DNA of 38,202 nucleotides. Source: Candidatus Omnitrophota bacterium. Its GTDB lineage: Bacteria > Hinthialibacterota > Hinthialibacteria > Hinthialibacterales > JAKPRU01. Both the position numbers and the translations under genes were made by a program. Below the pieces are notes generated by a model. It was not told the origin of the DNA. It saw only the letters and a program-made list of their open reading frames with translations, and ran no database searches. Positions 1 to 8,134 of this stretch are shown piece after piece. Position 1 is the first letter of the stretch. Every line of letters starts with the position of its first letter. Location of the stretch: assembly GCA_029568995.1 (NCBI GenBank), contig JAKPYU010000502.1, positions 1 to 38,202 of the forward strand, given 5' to 3'.

Positions 1-126
1 GGAGAAGGCGGCATGAAGGAAAAGCAGCACCGCCAATCGCCAGCCGGTGCGAATCCAGTGGATCGAATCACCGGTTGGTCTCGTCGAAGACGGCTGCAAA
101 TGTCCACCTTCCGGAATGTCCTTCAT
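1..126 (-). CDS. Partial CDS, N-terminus of a probable membrane protein
   Basis: An open frame runs from an ATG at 126 off the left edge of the window, giving 42 residues without a stop. The end of the visible part is hydrophobic (WRLAVLLFLHAAF), like the start of a first transmembrane helix. A GAGAG stretch lies about 5 bases before the ATG. It begins 27 bases after the stop of the transporter gene upstream on the same strand, so it is probably the next gene of that run. Too little is visible to assign a family, and a chance open frame at the edge cannot be excluded. Confidence 0.45.
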   Translation of the reverse strand, partial: MKDIPEGGHLQPSSTRPTGDSIHWIRTGWRLAVLLFLHAAFS

Positions 127-153
127 GCGGTCTCTCACGGAATCGGCATCGAA

Positions 154-1062
154 TCAGGCAGACCGATCCGCCACAACGGCCAGGTACAGTCCGACCAGGA
201 TCATGCCTGCTGCAAAAAACAAGGGTAATCCCGGACGTTCCCCCAGAAAGACGGCGGCGAAGAACACGCCGAATAAGGTCTGAAGGAAAATGCTGCATCC
301 GGCAGCCCCGGCGGAGACATGCCGCAACAGGATGTACCACAAAACCATCGGAATCGACAGGCAGGGGATGGCCAGATGAAGAATCCCCAACCAGGTTCCC
401 AGTGAATAGGTCCAGGGCGGCGACTCCACCAGTTCCCCTCCCGACCAGAACAGGAGCGGAACGCAAGAAGCCAAAGCCACCGTCACAAACAGGGTTTGAG
501 GCGGACATCGCACGGTGACCGATTTCGCCCGTATGGTGTACAGCGCATAAAAGAATGCCGCCAGGAGAACCAGAAGATCCCCCTTAAACGTCTCGCTGGA
601 GAGCAGAGATGTTTGAATCAGGTCTTTCCACAACACGACACATGCACCCCCCAGGCAGAAAACAAATCCGAAAATCTTCCGATGTGTGATCCGTTCCCGA
701 TAGAAGATCGCACCCAGGATCATGCACTGCGCGGCCTCGGTTGCGATCAATACGGCCACATTCGAGGCGGTTGTCCATTGGGTCCCCACGTATTCGATGG
801 GAACGGCCAGCCCGTTTGCCAGAAAGCCCAGCATACAGGCATCGAGAAAATCCCGTCCTTGGGGAAAAGGAATTCGAAACCACAGGGCAAACGGCAGAAC
901 CGAGAGTCCCGCGATGAACATCCGCACCAATGCGAGAGATCCCGGCCCGATCCCTCCCGAAAGCAAATACTTGTTCGTGGCAAAGGTCGATCCCCATAAC
1001 AGGTTGACCAATACCAACAACAGCAGAAACCGTACGGATTCTCGGTCTTTCACGGTGGTCAT
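154..1062 (-). CDS. EamA/DMT-superfamily transporter
   Basis: A 302-residue, very hydrophobic protein with about ten predicted transmembrane segments, the usual size and topology of drug/metabolite (EamA-type) transporters. The N-terminal helix has the typical NLLWGSTF signature, and the second half repeats the five-helix pattern, ending with FLGERPGLPLFFAAGMILVGLYL, close to the family's FLGE...G..LI.GG end. It sits in the inner membrane; the substrate cannot be told from sequence (metabolite or amino-acid export is typical). I chose the ATG at 1062 because it overlaps the stop of the preceding HAD gene (ATGA), which implies translational coupling. A longer frame upstream lies entirely inside that gene and lacks transporter features. 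Confidence 0.9.
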   Translation of the reverse strand: MTTVKDRESVRFLLLLVLVNLLWGSTFATNKYLLSGGIGPGSLALVRMFIAGLSVLPFALWFRIPFPQGRDFLDACMLGFLANGLAVPIEYVGTQWTTASNVAVLIATEAAQCMILGAIFYRERITHRKIFGFVFCLGGACVVLWKDLIQTSLLSSETFKGDLLVLLAAFFYALYTIRAKSVTVRCPPQTLFVTVALASCVPLLFWSGGELVESPPWTYSLGTWLGILHLAIPCLSIPMVLWYILLRHVSAGAAGCSIFLQTLFGVFFAAVFLGERPGLPLFFAAGMILVGLYLAVVADRSA

Positions 1063-1784
1063 GTCACTCCCGCAGGCAGAAGGTTCAGCACGGGAGACAG
1101 CGTGCGCACGATGAGTTCGGGATAGGGCGGGAACGGCGGTTCCGGGTCGTGTTCGTCTCGCTGAACCCAGACCGCGCGCATTCCACACCGGAGCGCGCCG
1201 AAAACGTCCCGATCATAGTTATCGCCGACCATGAGCGCCTGTTCGGGGCCGCAATTCGCTATTTCCATCGCTTTCTGAAAGATAACAGGAGAAGGCTTCG
1301 AGGCCCCGACAGCCTGGGCAATCAGCACCGCATCCACATGCCGGTTCAAGCCGGTTTTCTCGATTTTCGCCTCCTGGATATCGCACGTTCCGTTCGTAAC
1401 CAGAATCACCGGCACAATCTCCCGCGCCGCCTGCAGAAAGGGAATCGCATCGGGATAAAGGTGATACGTTTCCAGGCGATGTTCCCAGTATTGGTCCGAA
1501 GCATACGCTCCGAGTTTCTCCCAATGAACGCACCCCACACGTCGCAACGACTCTTTCCAGACTTCCAGACGAATCCCCGCCGCTGTGGCATCCGGACGCA
1601 TCGCATTGTCCAGAACCGACCAGATGTCGTTCGAAAGCCGCCAATAAACCTCGCTCAGATCGTCATGCGGAACTCCGGGGTCCAACACAGAAAGCGCCGC
1701 AAAGGCTTGCTCCCAAGCCTCTGCGGCGCTGGAACGGTCATCCGCAAGGGTCTGATCGAGGTCGATCAACAGGGCCTGAATCAA
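1059..1784 (-). CDS. HAD-superfamily hydrolase (subfamily IA type)
   Basis: A cytoplasmic phosphatase-like protein with all four HAD motifs: I, DLDQT near the N-terminus (nucleophile and acid aspartates); II, VTNGT; III, the lysine in GASKPSP; IV, GDNYDRD. The helical cap between motifs I and II is that of subfamily IA (pyrimidine 5'-nucleotidase, phosphoglycolate phosphatase and similar enzymes). The substrate is not predictable. The start is uncertain: a TTG at 1784 has a strong GGGGGAAGG ribosome site 6 bases upstream and gives 241 residues; a TTG at 1808 would add eight residues. The stop overlaps the transporter start, and the gene begins about 27 bases after sodN, so the three probably share a transcript. 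Confidence 0.88.
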   Translation of the reverse strand: MIQALLIDLDQTLADDRSSAAEAWEQAFAALSVLDPGVPHDDLSEVYWRLSNDIWSVLDNAMRPDATAAGIRLEVWKESLRRVGCVHWEKLGAYASDQYWEHRLETYHLYPDAIPFLQAAREIVPVILVTNGTCDIQEAKIEKTGLNRHVDAVLIAQAVGASKPSPVIFQKAMEIANCGPEQALMVGDNYDRDVFGALRCGMRAVWVQRDEHDPEPPFPPYPELIVRTLSPVLNLLPAGVT

Positions 1785-1811
1785 GGAAAACCTTCCCCCT
1801 GGCTCCAAAGC

Positions 1812-2294
1812 CTATTTCTTTTCCGGTCCAAAATAGACGTCATGATATTCATGCAACAGGGTTCTCAACTGCTCCACATTGGAGAGATCGACCGTCTGTT
1901 TCGCCTTCATGGCATGAACCATCATCTTATGCAGCAGAGTCAATTGCTTCGTGTAATCCTTGTACGCCTGAGCGTCGCTCTCCTCGGCAGGCTTGACCCG
2001 CTGGGTCAGGAAATAATACGTGACGATATCGGTGAGCTCGTCCGCATGTTGTTCCTTGTTGTTCACCCAGCGCACAATCTGGTTTGTATTTGCCGCGGCA
2101 TCGTTGGAAAGCGCGGTGATCTGCTGCATGGACTTCTCGATCGTTGCGATATGCTCCGCGATCATCGTAAACCGCATCTCATCGTCGTATATCCCGCAGG
2201 GGATCTGGCAATGGGAGAAAATCTTCACGGCTCCGACCGTGGACAGCAGGAGAACGGCCACAACCACCAACAGGCTTTTCGATTGTCTCGTCAT
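1812..2294 (-). CDS. sodN: Nickel-containing superoxide dismutase
   Basis: The protein (160 aa) carries the Ni-hook motif of Ni-SOD, HCxxPCGxY, at residues 28-36 (HCQIPCGIY). In this family the mature N-terminal His and the two Cys bind nickel and the enzyme dismutates superoxide to O2 and H2O2. The all-helical remainder, about 133 residues after the His, is close to the roughly 117 of the Streptomyces enzyme and ends with a similar WE/YH..YF-type helix. Residues 1-27 are a basic stretch followed by a long hydrophobic segment, so the leader looks like an export signal, with cleavage needed exactly before His28. No SodX-type maturation peptidase is visible nearby. A GGAGGTG ribosome site precedes the ATG. 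It is first in a run with a HAD hydrolase and a transporter. Confidence 0.93.
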   Translation of the reverse strand: MTRQSKSLLVVVAVLLLSTVGAVKIFSHCQIPCGIYDDEMRFTMIAEHIATIEKSMQQITALSNDAAANTNQIVRWVNNKEQHADELTDIVTYYFLTQRVKPAEESDAQAYKDYTKQLTLLHKMMVHAMKAKQTVDLSNVEQLRTLLHEYHDVYFGPEKK

Positions 2295-2434
2295 GGGAAC
2301 ACCTCCATTGAGAGTAGATTTCCGCAGATGAATACAATGAACTCATCCTCTGGTCAGGGAGAGGTTACGAAAGAGAAACGCTGATCTCAAGGTTCAATCC
2401 GTACGGAACAGCAGGAGAGACCGCCCGGCAATAG

Positions 2435-2989
2435 TCAGTTGCATTTCCGGGCCAGCAGATTCTCGCAAGCAACACCTTTGCCGCGAATGCTGACACCAAT
2501 AATGCTTCCGGCACTGCGGATTCCGTTGCTGGCATCGTAGTAAACCCAGGTTCCAAAACTGGCTGGCCCCTCCCCAAAAATGATGTAGCCGCTTCCTTTC
2601 CGAACCCAGGCTTCATACAGATGCGGATTCTCATTGGCCAGCGAGGCCGGTTCCCGGATATGAGTGCTGTGATACATCCCCTCATGATTCTTGAAATACT
2701 CCAGTTCGTCCCGGCCTTCCATGAACGGGTCCGTCAGAGGCCCACTCAAATATCCCAGGTTGATGTATGGGCAGTGCTCTTCCATCCCGTCGTAATGGCC
2801 CGGTATATCATTGTTGTCCATGAGATACTGTTGCTGAATGTTGAGATACGTTCGCATCTCGCTCTGGGAATGCGCGACCTTCGCACGAATTTGCGCATTG
2901 ATGAAATTCGGGACGGCGATGGCTGCCAGAATCCCGATAATGGCCACCACGATCAACAGTTCAATTAAGGTAAATCCAAAGCGCCTCAT
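2435..2989 (-). CDS. Prepilin-type (type II secretion/type IV) pseudopilin, copy 1
   Basis: A 184-residue protein with a class III signal: basic MRRFG, then the FTLIELLIVVAIIGILAAIAVPNF helix typical of pilins and pseudopilins, including Glu5 of the mature protein. Prepilin peptidase would cut after the Gly and methylate the Phe. The rest is a soluble domain with NDIPGHYDG, EEHCPY, YLSGPLTDPF and a C-terminal Cys, so a disulfide between the two Cys is possible. The ATG at 2989 makes it nearly the same length as the two paralogs upstream; extra residues before it read into the intergenic spacer. It is last of three tandem copies and its C-terminus (LLARKCN) has diverged from the others. Confidence 0.9.
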   Translation of the reverse strand: MRRFGFTLIELLIVVAIIGILAAIAVPNFINAQIRAKVAHSQSEMRTYLNIQQQYLMDNNDIPGHYDGMEEHCPYINLGYLSGPLTDPFMEGRDELEYFKNHEGMYHSTHIREPASLANENPHLYEAWVRKGSGYIIFGEGPASFGTWVYYDASNGIRSAGSIIGVSIRGKGVACENLLARKCN

Positions 2990-3015
2990 CCTGTGTCTTT
3001 CACACCATGGGGAAT

Positions 3016-3585
3016 TTATCTTACTGACTGTCCGGGACACATCCGGCCGCCCAGATTCGACATCGGCACACCCTTGCCACGGATACCGAGTCCAAGAACG
3101 CTTCCGACACTGAGCATTCCGTTGCTGGTGTCATAATTGATCCAGGTCCCAAAACTGGCGGGACCTTCCCCAAAAATGATATAGCCGCTTCCTCTGCGGA
3201 CCCACTCCTCATACAACACAGGATTCGCCAGGGCCAGATCGGATGCGGTCCGGATATGCGTACTGTGATACATCCCCTCATGATTATTGAAATACTCCAG
3301 ATCATCCCGGCCTTCCATGAACGGGTCGGTCAGCGGCCCGGACAAATATCCCAGGATCACGTACGGACAATGCTCTTCCTTGCCGTCGTAATGCCCCGGA
3401 ACATCGCTGTTGTCCATGAGATACTGTATTTGCACGTTCTGATAGGTGCGCATTTCGCTGTAAGAATGGGCGAGCTTGGCCCGAATTCGCGCATTCATGA
3501 AATTCGGTACGGCAATCGCCGCCAGTATCCCGATGATGGCGACAACGATCAATAACTCGATTAGCGTAAATCCATAGCGTCTCAT
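3016..3585 (-). CDS. Prepilin-type pseudopilin, copy 2
   Basis: A 189-residue paralog of the flanking genes. It has the MRRYG|FTLIELL prepilin cleavage site with Gly at -1 and Glu5, a hydrophobic N-terminal helix, then the same HYDG, EEHCPY and YLSGPLTDPFMEGRDDLEYF motifs. It ends in GGRMCPGQSVR, identical to copy 3. The start at 3585 (ATG) gives the same length as copy 3. Both spacers between the copies are 26 bases and similar in sequence, as expected from tandem duplication. The function is probably a minor pilin/pseudopilin assembled at the inner membrane; no assembly ATPase, secretin or prepilin peptidase is in the window. Confidence 0.9.
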   Translation of the reverse strand: MRRYGFTLIELLIVVAIIGILAAIAVPNFMNARIRAKLAHSYSEMRTYQNVQIQYLMDNSDVPGHYDGKEEHCPYVILGYLSGPLTDPFMEGRDDLEYFNNHEGMYHSTHIRTASDLALANPVLYEEWVRRGSGYIIFGEGPASFGTWINYDTSNGMLSVGSVLGLGIRGKGVPMSNLGGRMCPGQSVR

Positions 3586-3611
3586 TTCGTACCTTTCTCT
3601 CGACAGAGAAT

Positions 3612-4181
3612 CTATCTCACTGATTGTCCGGGACACATCCGACCGCCCAGATTCGACGCAGCTACGCCTTTGCCACGAATGCTGACCGAAAGAATTTTCC
3701 CGTTACTGATGAGACCGTTGCTGGTGTCGTAATACTCCCAAGTTGCAATACCGGGGCCTTCTCCGAATACGACATACCCTTTCCCTTTGCGTACCCACTC
3801 TTCGTACAACACCGGATTGATCATCGCAATCTCTTCCGGACTCCGAAGATGTGTGCTGTGGTACATCCCCTGGTGCGAGGTCTCCATCACCTCCGGATCA
3901 TCGCAGGTAAACGGGTCCGTCAGCGGCCCGCTGAGATATCCCAAGGTAACATACGGGCAATGCTCCTCTCTGCCGTCATAATGGCCCGGAATGTCGCCGA
4001 TATCCATGAAATACTGCTGATGAACGCTCAAATAGGCGCGCATTTCGCTTCTGGAATGGGCAATCTTGGCCCGGATGCGGGCGTTCATGAAGTTCGGAAC
4101 GGCAATGGCAGCCAGAATCCCGATAATGGCCACCACAATCAACAATTCGATCAGGGTGAACGCGGGACGTCGCATCATCAT
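3612..4181 (-). CDS. Prepilin-type pseudopilin, copy 3 (promoter-proximal)
   Basis: A 189-residue pseudopilin and the first gene of the tandem set in the direction of transcription. It starts MMMRRPA|FTLIELL, so the residue before the cleavage site is Ala rather than the usual Gly; prepilin peptidases can accept this, often less well. The soluble domain is shared with the other copies, but it has DDPEVMETSHQGMYH where they have FMEGRD.LEYF. An AAGGAG ribosome site lies 6 bases before the first of three consecutive ATGs, and an extended -10 promoter lies about 60 bases upstream. All three probably share one transcript. Confidence 0.92.
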   Translation of the reverse strand: MMMRRPAFTLIELLIVVAIIGILAAIAVPNFMNARIRAKIAHSRSEMRAYLSVHQQYFMDIGDIPGHYDGREEHCPYVTLGYLSGPLTDPFTCDDPEVMETSHQGMYHSTHLRSPEEIAMINPVLYEEWVRKGKGYVVFGEGPGIATWEYYDTSNGLISNGKILSVSIRGKGVAASNLGGRMCPGQSVR

Positions 4182-4240
4182 GACTTCTCCTTGCGATGAG
4201 TTTCAATCCCACACCCGCCGGGGAATGCATTCTCCAGGAC

Positions 4241-4267
4241 ATTATACCATTTCTCAGCAGATGTAAA
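4241..4267 (-). promoter_or_regulatory. Extended -10 sigma-70 promoter for the pseudopilin genes
   Basis: On the minus strand a perfect TATAAT (4241-4246) is preceded by TGG, giving the extended -10 form TGnTATAAT. A TTTACA (4262-4267) lies 15 bases further up and matches TTGACA in five of six positions, with a slightly short spacer. It lies about 60 bases before the start of pseudopilin copy 3. A call from consensus only. Confidence 0.6.
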
Positions 4268-4316
4268 TCAAGACATTTTGTCGAAATCACACCATTGTCG
4301 GGGTGAGCCATGCTCC

Positions 4317-5693
4317 TCAGCGCAGAATCGGCAGCACCACAAGGTAGAGACACCCATAAAAGAAAAAGATCAACAGCGTTCCGAAGAATCCGCGTTTGAA
4401 GAAGAAAGCGACGCAGAGAAACAGCAAAATAGATGCGCCGAGCAGAGCAATCCTGACAATGGGTCCCAAGAAGATCCCCTGCTGTGCCAGTTGGCGAGTA
4501 CCCTCGTAGATTATCAGGAAGAAGACGTTGCATAGCGCAATGAACGGCACACAGAGGATCGAAGCCCAGGCATCCTCACGTAACTCGTAATCCCAGGGGA
4601 TACGGCCATTGCAGAGAATCTGGCACCGGGCCGCCAGGAACAGGAGAACCGCCGATAAAGCGGACATAACCAAAAATCGTCCCCAGGGAAATGGAGATGA
4701 AGCCTTCTCTTCAACGGCGGCGGCCTCCGATTCCGCCACCTCCGTCTGCTGTTCCGATGCCGCTAAATCGGTGCCGAACTGAACTTCTTCGAGGAAAACC
4801 TCGCATTTCCCGGGTCGATTGGGAAGCCTTACTGTGAGCGCAAAAGACTTGCTCATCCCCGGATCGAGATTCCGTACCTCGGTCGAAATCGCCCCGTACT
4901 CCCTGCCGGATTTTTCCCCATAAAACCGGGCGACCACCAGGACATGCGAAAGGGGTTTATACGAGGCGTTGACCAGCGCGCCCTGGAAGTTCACCCCATG
5001 GGACATGTTCCGCAACTGCCCGACATCCTGAGTGGGGGGGAGAGGCATCGGCAGGAGGGAACCGGGATGCCAGCGTATATGCTCCACGCGGAGCGAAGCG
5101 GCCGGTTGATCCCTGGCCTCTGCGGAGTCGATGCGGACGCCCTCTTCGCTGAACACGACAGGCTCCATCCTCTTCGTCCCGAGAATCGACGTGACAAAGT
5201 AAAACAGAAACAGCAGAGCGCCGGTTGCTAGAAGAACCGTTGCAGTCTGGGCAACCAGCCGTGGCACACCCACCGGCGCTCCGCAATGTCGGCATCTTCT
5301 TGCTTCCCGAAGGATTTCCTTGCCGCACGAACGACATTTTTTGGTGTAGACTTTTGTTTTTTTTGCCTCGTAGCTGATCGACTGAGGATAGTAGCAGAAC
5401 GGTTTGCTGGGTGTGGCCTGCGCATTCAAAGCCGCCTGGCAGGCATCGCGCATCTTCAGGGCATCGCCGTTTTCCGGCTCCAATTCCAGGCAGCATTCCA
5501 GTGCGGTAAGCGCCTCCTCATGATCTCCCTGACTGAACAGGAGACTCGCCGCGAGAAAGTGCGGCTCAGCCAGACGCGGATTCTCATGACTCAACCGGCG
5601 AAGCGCGATCAGGGCTTCTCCGTTCAAGCCATCGGAGATCAGCACCCCGATCCGGTTCAGTTCCTCGGAAATCTCTCGACGATTCTCTTCCAT
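4317..5693 (-). CDS. TPR/zinc-ribbon multi-pass membrane protein of unknown function
   Basis: A 458-residue protein in clear segments. Residues 1 to about 90 form tetratricopeptide-like helices (EALIALRRLSHENP, EALTALECCLELEPENGDAL). Around 118-140 there is a CxxC...CxxC zinc ribbon (CRSCGKE...CRHCGAP). One transmembrane helix follows at about 146-168, then a region of about 150 residues resembling FxLYD-type beta-sandwich domains (NFQGALVNASYKPLSHVLVVARFY), an acidic Ala/Glu-rich linker, and a hydrophobic tail with about four helices. The zinc ribbon should face the cytoplasm with the TPR part. An AAAGGGGG ribosome site precedes the ATG. I do not recognise a named family; a protein-interaction or membrane-scaffold role is a guess. 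Confidence 0.85.
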   Translation of the reverse strand: MEENRREISEELNRIGVLISDGLNGEALIALRRLSHENPRLAEPHFLAASLLFSQGDHEEALTALECCLELEPENGDALKMRDACQAALNAQATPSKPFCYYPQSISYEAKKTKVYTKKCRSCGKEILREARRCRHCGAPVGVPRLVAQTATVLLATGALLFLFYFVTSILGTKRMEPVVFSEEGVRIDSAEARDQPAASLRVEHIRWHPGSLLPMPLPPTQDVGQLRNMSHGVNFQGALVNASYKPLSHVLVVARFYGEKSGREYGAISTEVRNLDPGMSKSFALTVRLPNRPGKCEVFLEEVQFGTDLAASEQQTEVAESEAAAVEEKASSPFPWGRFLVMSALSAVLLFLAARCQILCNGRIPWDYELREDAWASILCVPFIALCNVFFLIIYEGTRQLAQQGIFLGPIVRIALLGASILLFLCVAFFFKRGFFGTLLIFFFYGCLYLVVLPILR

Positions 5694-6131
5694 TTCAACG
5701 CCCCCTTTCGAGGAACAACTGACCTGGCGATCTCAGATAAGTAGGCGTGAGGGTCTTCCTCTTCGTGCTTTCGTGTCTCCTTCGTGCCTTCGTGGTTCAC
5801 TCCACCACCGTCAACGCCTGTTCGTGTTCGTCCGTGTTCGTCCGTGTCCGTCCGTGCTCGTCCGTGCTCGTCCGTGTCCACCTGTCCCATCCCCCGTCAT
5901 CGCGAGGAGCCGCCCGGAGTCTGCGAAGGGTGGCGACGTGGCGATCTCAGGCTTACATTCGATCCAACGGCGAGATTGCCACGCTTCGCTCGCAATGACG
6001 ATGTGGTAAAGACCAATCCTTCATCCTTCATCCTTCATCCTTGGCTCTCCGTAGCCTGACAGGCTTCTACTTCGTTACCTTCGTTACCCTTCTTGAGTGC
6101 TTTTTATTCAGTATAGTCTGTTTTTTCCGCC
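5694..6131. repeat. Intergenic mosaic of short repeats (no gene)
   Basis: No plausible gene is seen in these 438 bases. They hold, in order: a CTTCGTG-rich stretch (5757-5799); a tandem array with a 10-base period (tccgtgNtcg, 5821-5878, about six units); an imperfect inverted-repeat element of about 105 bases whose ends read gtcatcgcgagg and cgcaatgac (about 5895-6000); tandem TTCATCC units (about 6018-6042); and a doubled CTTCGTTACC (about 6069-6090). These resemble repeat families scattered through many uncultured bacterial genomes. Translations across them are low-complexity artefacts. A TATAGT at 6112-6117 may be a -10 box for the next gene. Confidence 0.75.
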
Positions 6132-8072
6132 ATGTCTTTGGAGAGAAAGCCGTTTGGACCGATGACAAACCAGGAAAAATCAACAACGACTTCCCCCCTT
6201 TTTATCGAAGCGGGGATCTGGTTTGTCCTCCTGTGGTGCTCCTGCCTGGTTTTCTACCCGCACTGGTTCGCCCAGGGCCGAGACAATGCCTTCGGATCGT
6301 TCTGGCTGGTTTGGCTTGCGATTGCGGTCGGAATCCTTCTGGTGTATTGGCTTTTCCGGGGCGATACCGAGCCGTTCATGAAAGAACCGGCTTTTCTCTA
6401 CTCGGCCCTTCGTGTTCTCTGGCCGTTCCTGGCACTTTGTTTTCTGGCCCACCTGCCCTTTCTGAACGCACCGATTGTAACCGGCCTGGACGCGCAGGAA
6501 CACGCCGGGGTCCCGGCGGTACTGGTGGGCATGATTCGCGACAGACTTCCGGTCCCATTGCCGCTGATTGCCTGGCCAGGATTGGCGATTCTGATTCTCG
6601 CCTTTGGGTATTTCATGCGGAATCATTCGGAGAAGTGGGGGAGGCACCATTTGACCGGGATCGTCCTCTTGTGCTTCCTGCTGGGATTCGCGGAATATGA
6701 ATTCCTGACTCGAACCGATACGATTGGACAGAACCTCGATCCGAGGTTCATTTCGCGGTATCCGGCTCTCAGTCGGTATCTATTTGGAATTCTCTATTCC
6801 CTGTTCGGGATTCATGAGTGGGTTGGGAGGGTTAGCCAAATCGCTCTGACAGGGATTGCCGCGATTTATCTATACCGAATCGGAATACTCTTTTTCACAG
6901 AGACCGCCGGGATCGCCGCAGCCGTTGTGTTGCTGTTTCTCCCTCCCATCTTTCATTACGGAAATTTGAATATGATCGACTGCGGGACCGTGACCCTGGC
7001 CGTGGTCGCTGAATTCTATCTGTTGCGCTATTTCGAGGAGTCCCGAAGACGGGACTTTTGTCGGGCGTTGTTCATCTTGAGTGCGGGAGTTTTCTATAAG
7101 CAAGTGCTTGTGTTTCTTGTACCGGTGGCCGCTGTTCAATGGGCGGCTCACGAGGTCTTTTTTCGGCGACGATTCAATATCCGGGATGCCTTGGGCTTTG
7201 TGTTGCCCGGCGGCATGTTCCTGGTGTTTCAATGGCTGGCGCGAAGCAATCAGGACGTGCCGGATGCCGCCCGGTGGTCCCATTATTTCGATCCCTCAGT
7301 GCTTTTCACTCCCATCGCCATGCTACCGACAGCGTTCAGCTGGCCGATTCTCGTGGTGACCGTACTAGGGATTTGGATTGCGTGGCGTGGAGACCGTTTG
7401 GCGCGCCGCTGGCTCTTGTACGCCGGAACCTGGTGCGGCGTGTATTGGCTCTGTTATTTGTCCTGGAAAAGCCCGGAGAACATCCGCCAGGCGCTTCCAT
7501 CCTACCCGCCGCTGATTCTCCTGGCCGGAGTCGGATTTGCCTGGATGGTGGACGGATTTTCCCCACGGATTCGAAAAAGCCTGCTGGTTCTCTCCCTGGT
7601 ATACCTGCTGTGGCTGGTCTTGTTGTTTCCCCGCTCCGAGCCGACACCGGATGTAAGACCCTTAAAAGACTCGACATGGATGAATCTGACCAACTATCAG
7701 TCGTTCTTTCTGCCTTATGCGGAGATGTTTCGTTATCTTCAGGAAAATGCGCCGGATGGATCGGTAATCTATGCCCCCATGGCCAACGAACCAAGCCGGT
7801 ATTACCTCGCTGCCTGCGGGATGGAGAACCGGATTACCTGGCTGGGGGAGCCTTGGGCACAACCCGAAGAACAATCCGTCGATAACCTGGAGGAGTTTTG
7901 TCGTGCGTGTCAAGTGGATTATCTGATCTTGCCAAATAGCCGGTGGGCGCAGACGGTTTTTTCCAGGTCTTTCCTTGACAGATTTCTTTCCTCTGAGGCA
8001 AAATTCGTGGTCCCAATCGAGCGATGCGATTGGGGATCTGAGTATTTACTGCTGTACGAAGTGAGCCGGTGA
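6132..8072 (+). CDS. GT39/ArnT-like membrane glycosyltransferase
   Basis: A 646-residue protein with roughly a dozen hydrophobic helices and a C-terminal soluble domain, the architecture of the dolichyl-phosphate-mannose mannosyltransferase/ArnT superfamily (PMT_2-type). These use polyprenyl-phosphate sugars on the outer face of the inner membrane. The luminal loop with TDTIGQNLDPRFISRYPALSRYLFGILYSLFG and following helices matches the family's acidic first loop and P.L.Y...F.G...R segment. The acceptor (lipid, protein or polysaccharide) is unknown. Neither start has a convincing ribosome site: ATG 6132, or ATG 6162 (MTNQEKS) with GGAGAGAA 14 bases upstream. It is followed after 62 bases by a PilZ-domain gene, which could reflect c-di-GMP-linked envelope polysaccharide synthesis (inference). 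Confidence 0.85.
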   Translation: MSLERKPFGPMTNQEKSTTTSPLFIEAGIWFVLLWCSCLVFYPHWFAQGRDNAFGSFWLVWLAIAVGILLVYWLFRGDTEPFMKEPAFLYSALRVLWPFLALCFLAHLPFLNAPIVTGLDAQEHAGVPAVLVGMIRDRLPVPLPLIAWPGLAILILAFGYFMRNHSEKWGRHHLTGIVLLCFLLGFAEYEFLTRTDTIGQNLDPRFISRYPALSRYLFGILYSLFGIHEWVGRVSQIALTGIAAIYLYRIGILFFTETAGIAAAVVLLFLPPIFHYGNLNMIDCGTVTLAVVAEFYLLRYFEESRRRDFCRALFILSAGVFYKQVLVFLVPVAAVQWAAHEVFFRRRFNIRDALGFVLPGGMFLVFQWLARSNQDVPDAARWSHYFDPSVLFTPIAMLPTAFSWPILVVTVLGIWIAWRGDRLARRWLLYAGTWCGVYWLCYLSWKSPENIRQALPSYPPLILLAGVGFAWMVDGFSPRIRKSLLVLSLVYLLWLVLLFPRSEPTPDVRPLKDSTWMNLTNYQSFFLPYAEMFRYLQENAPDGSVIYAPMANEPSRYYLAACGMENRITWLGEPWAQPEEQSVDNLEEFCRACQVDYLILPNSRWAQTVFSRSFLDRFLSSEAKFVVPIERCDWGSEYLLLYEVSR

Positions 8073-8134
8073 GATGTTACGGCGATGCCCGTGGATTGCC
8101 GAACATACGCATATCTGCCCGTTAAGATAAGGGC

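Noticed and set aside
1149-2384. A 411-codon plus-strand frame over the HAD and sodN genes
   Set aside because: Both minus-strand genes carry diagnostic motifs, and the plus frame has none.
5821-5878. Short regular array that might be a CRISPR
   Set aside because: The unit is only 10 bases with no unique spacers, and no cas genes are present; it is a simple tandem repeat.
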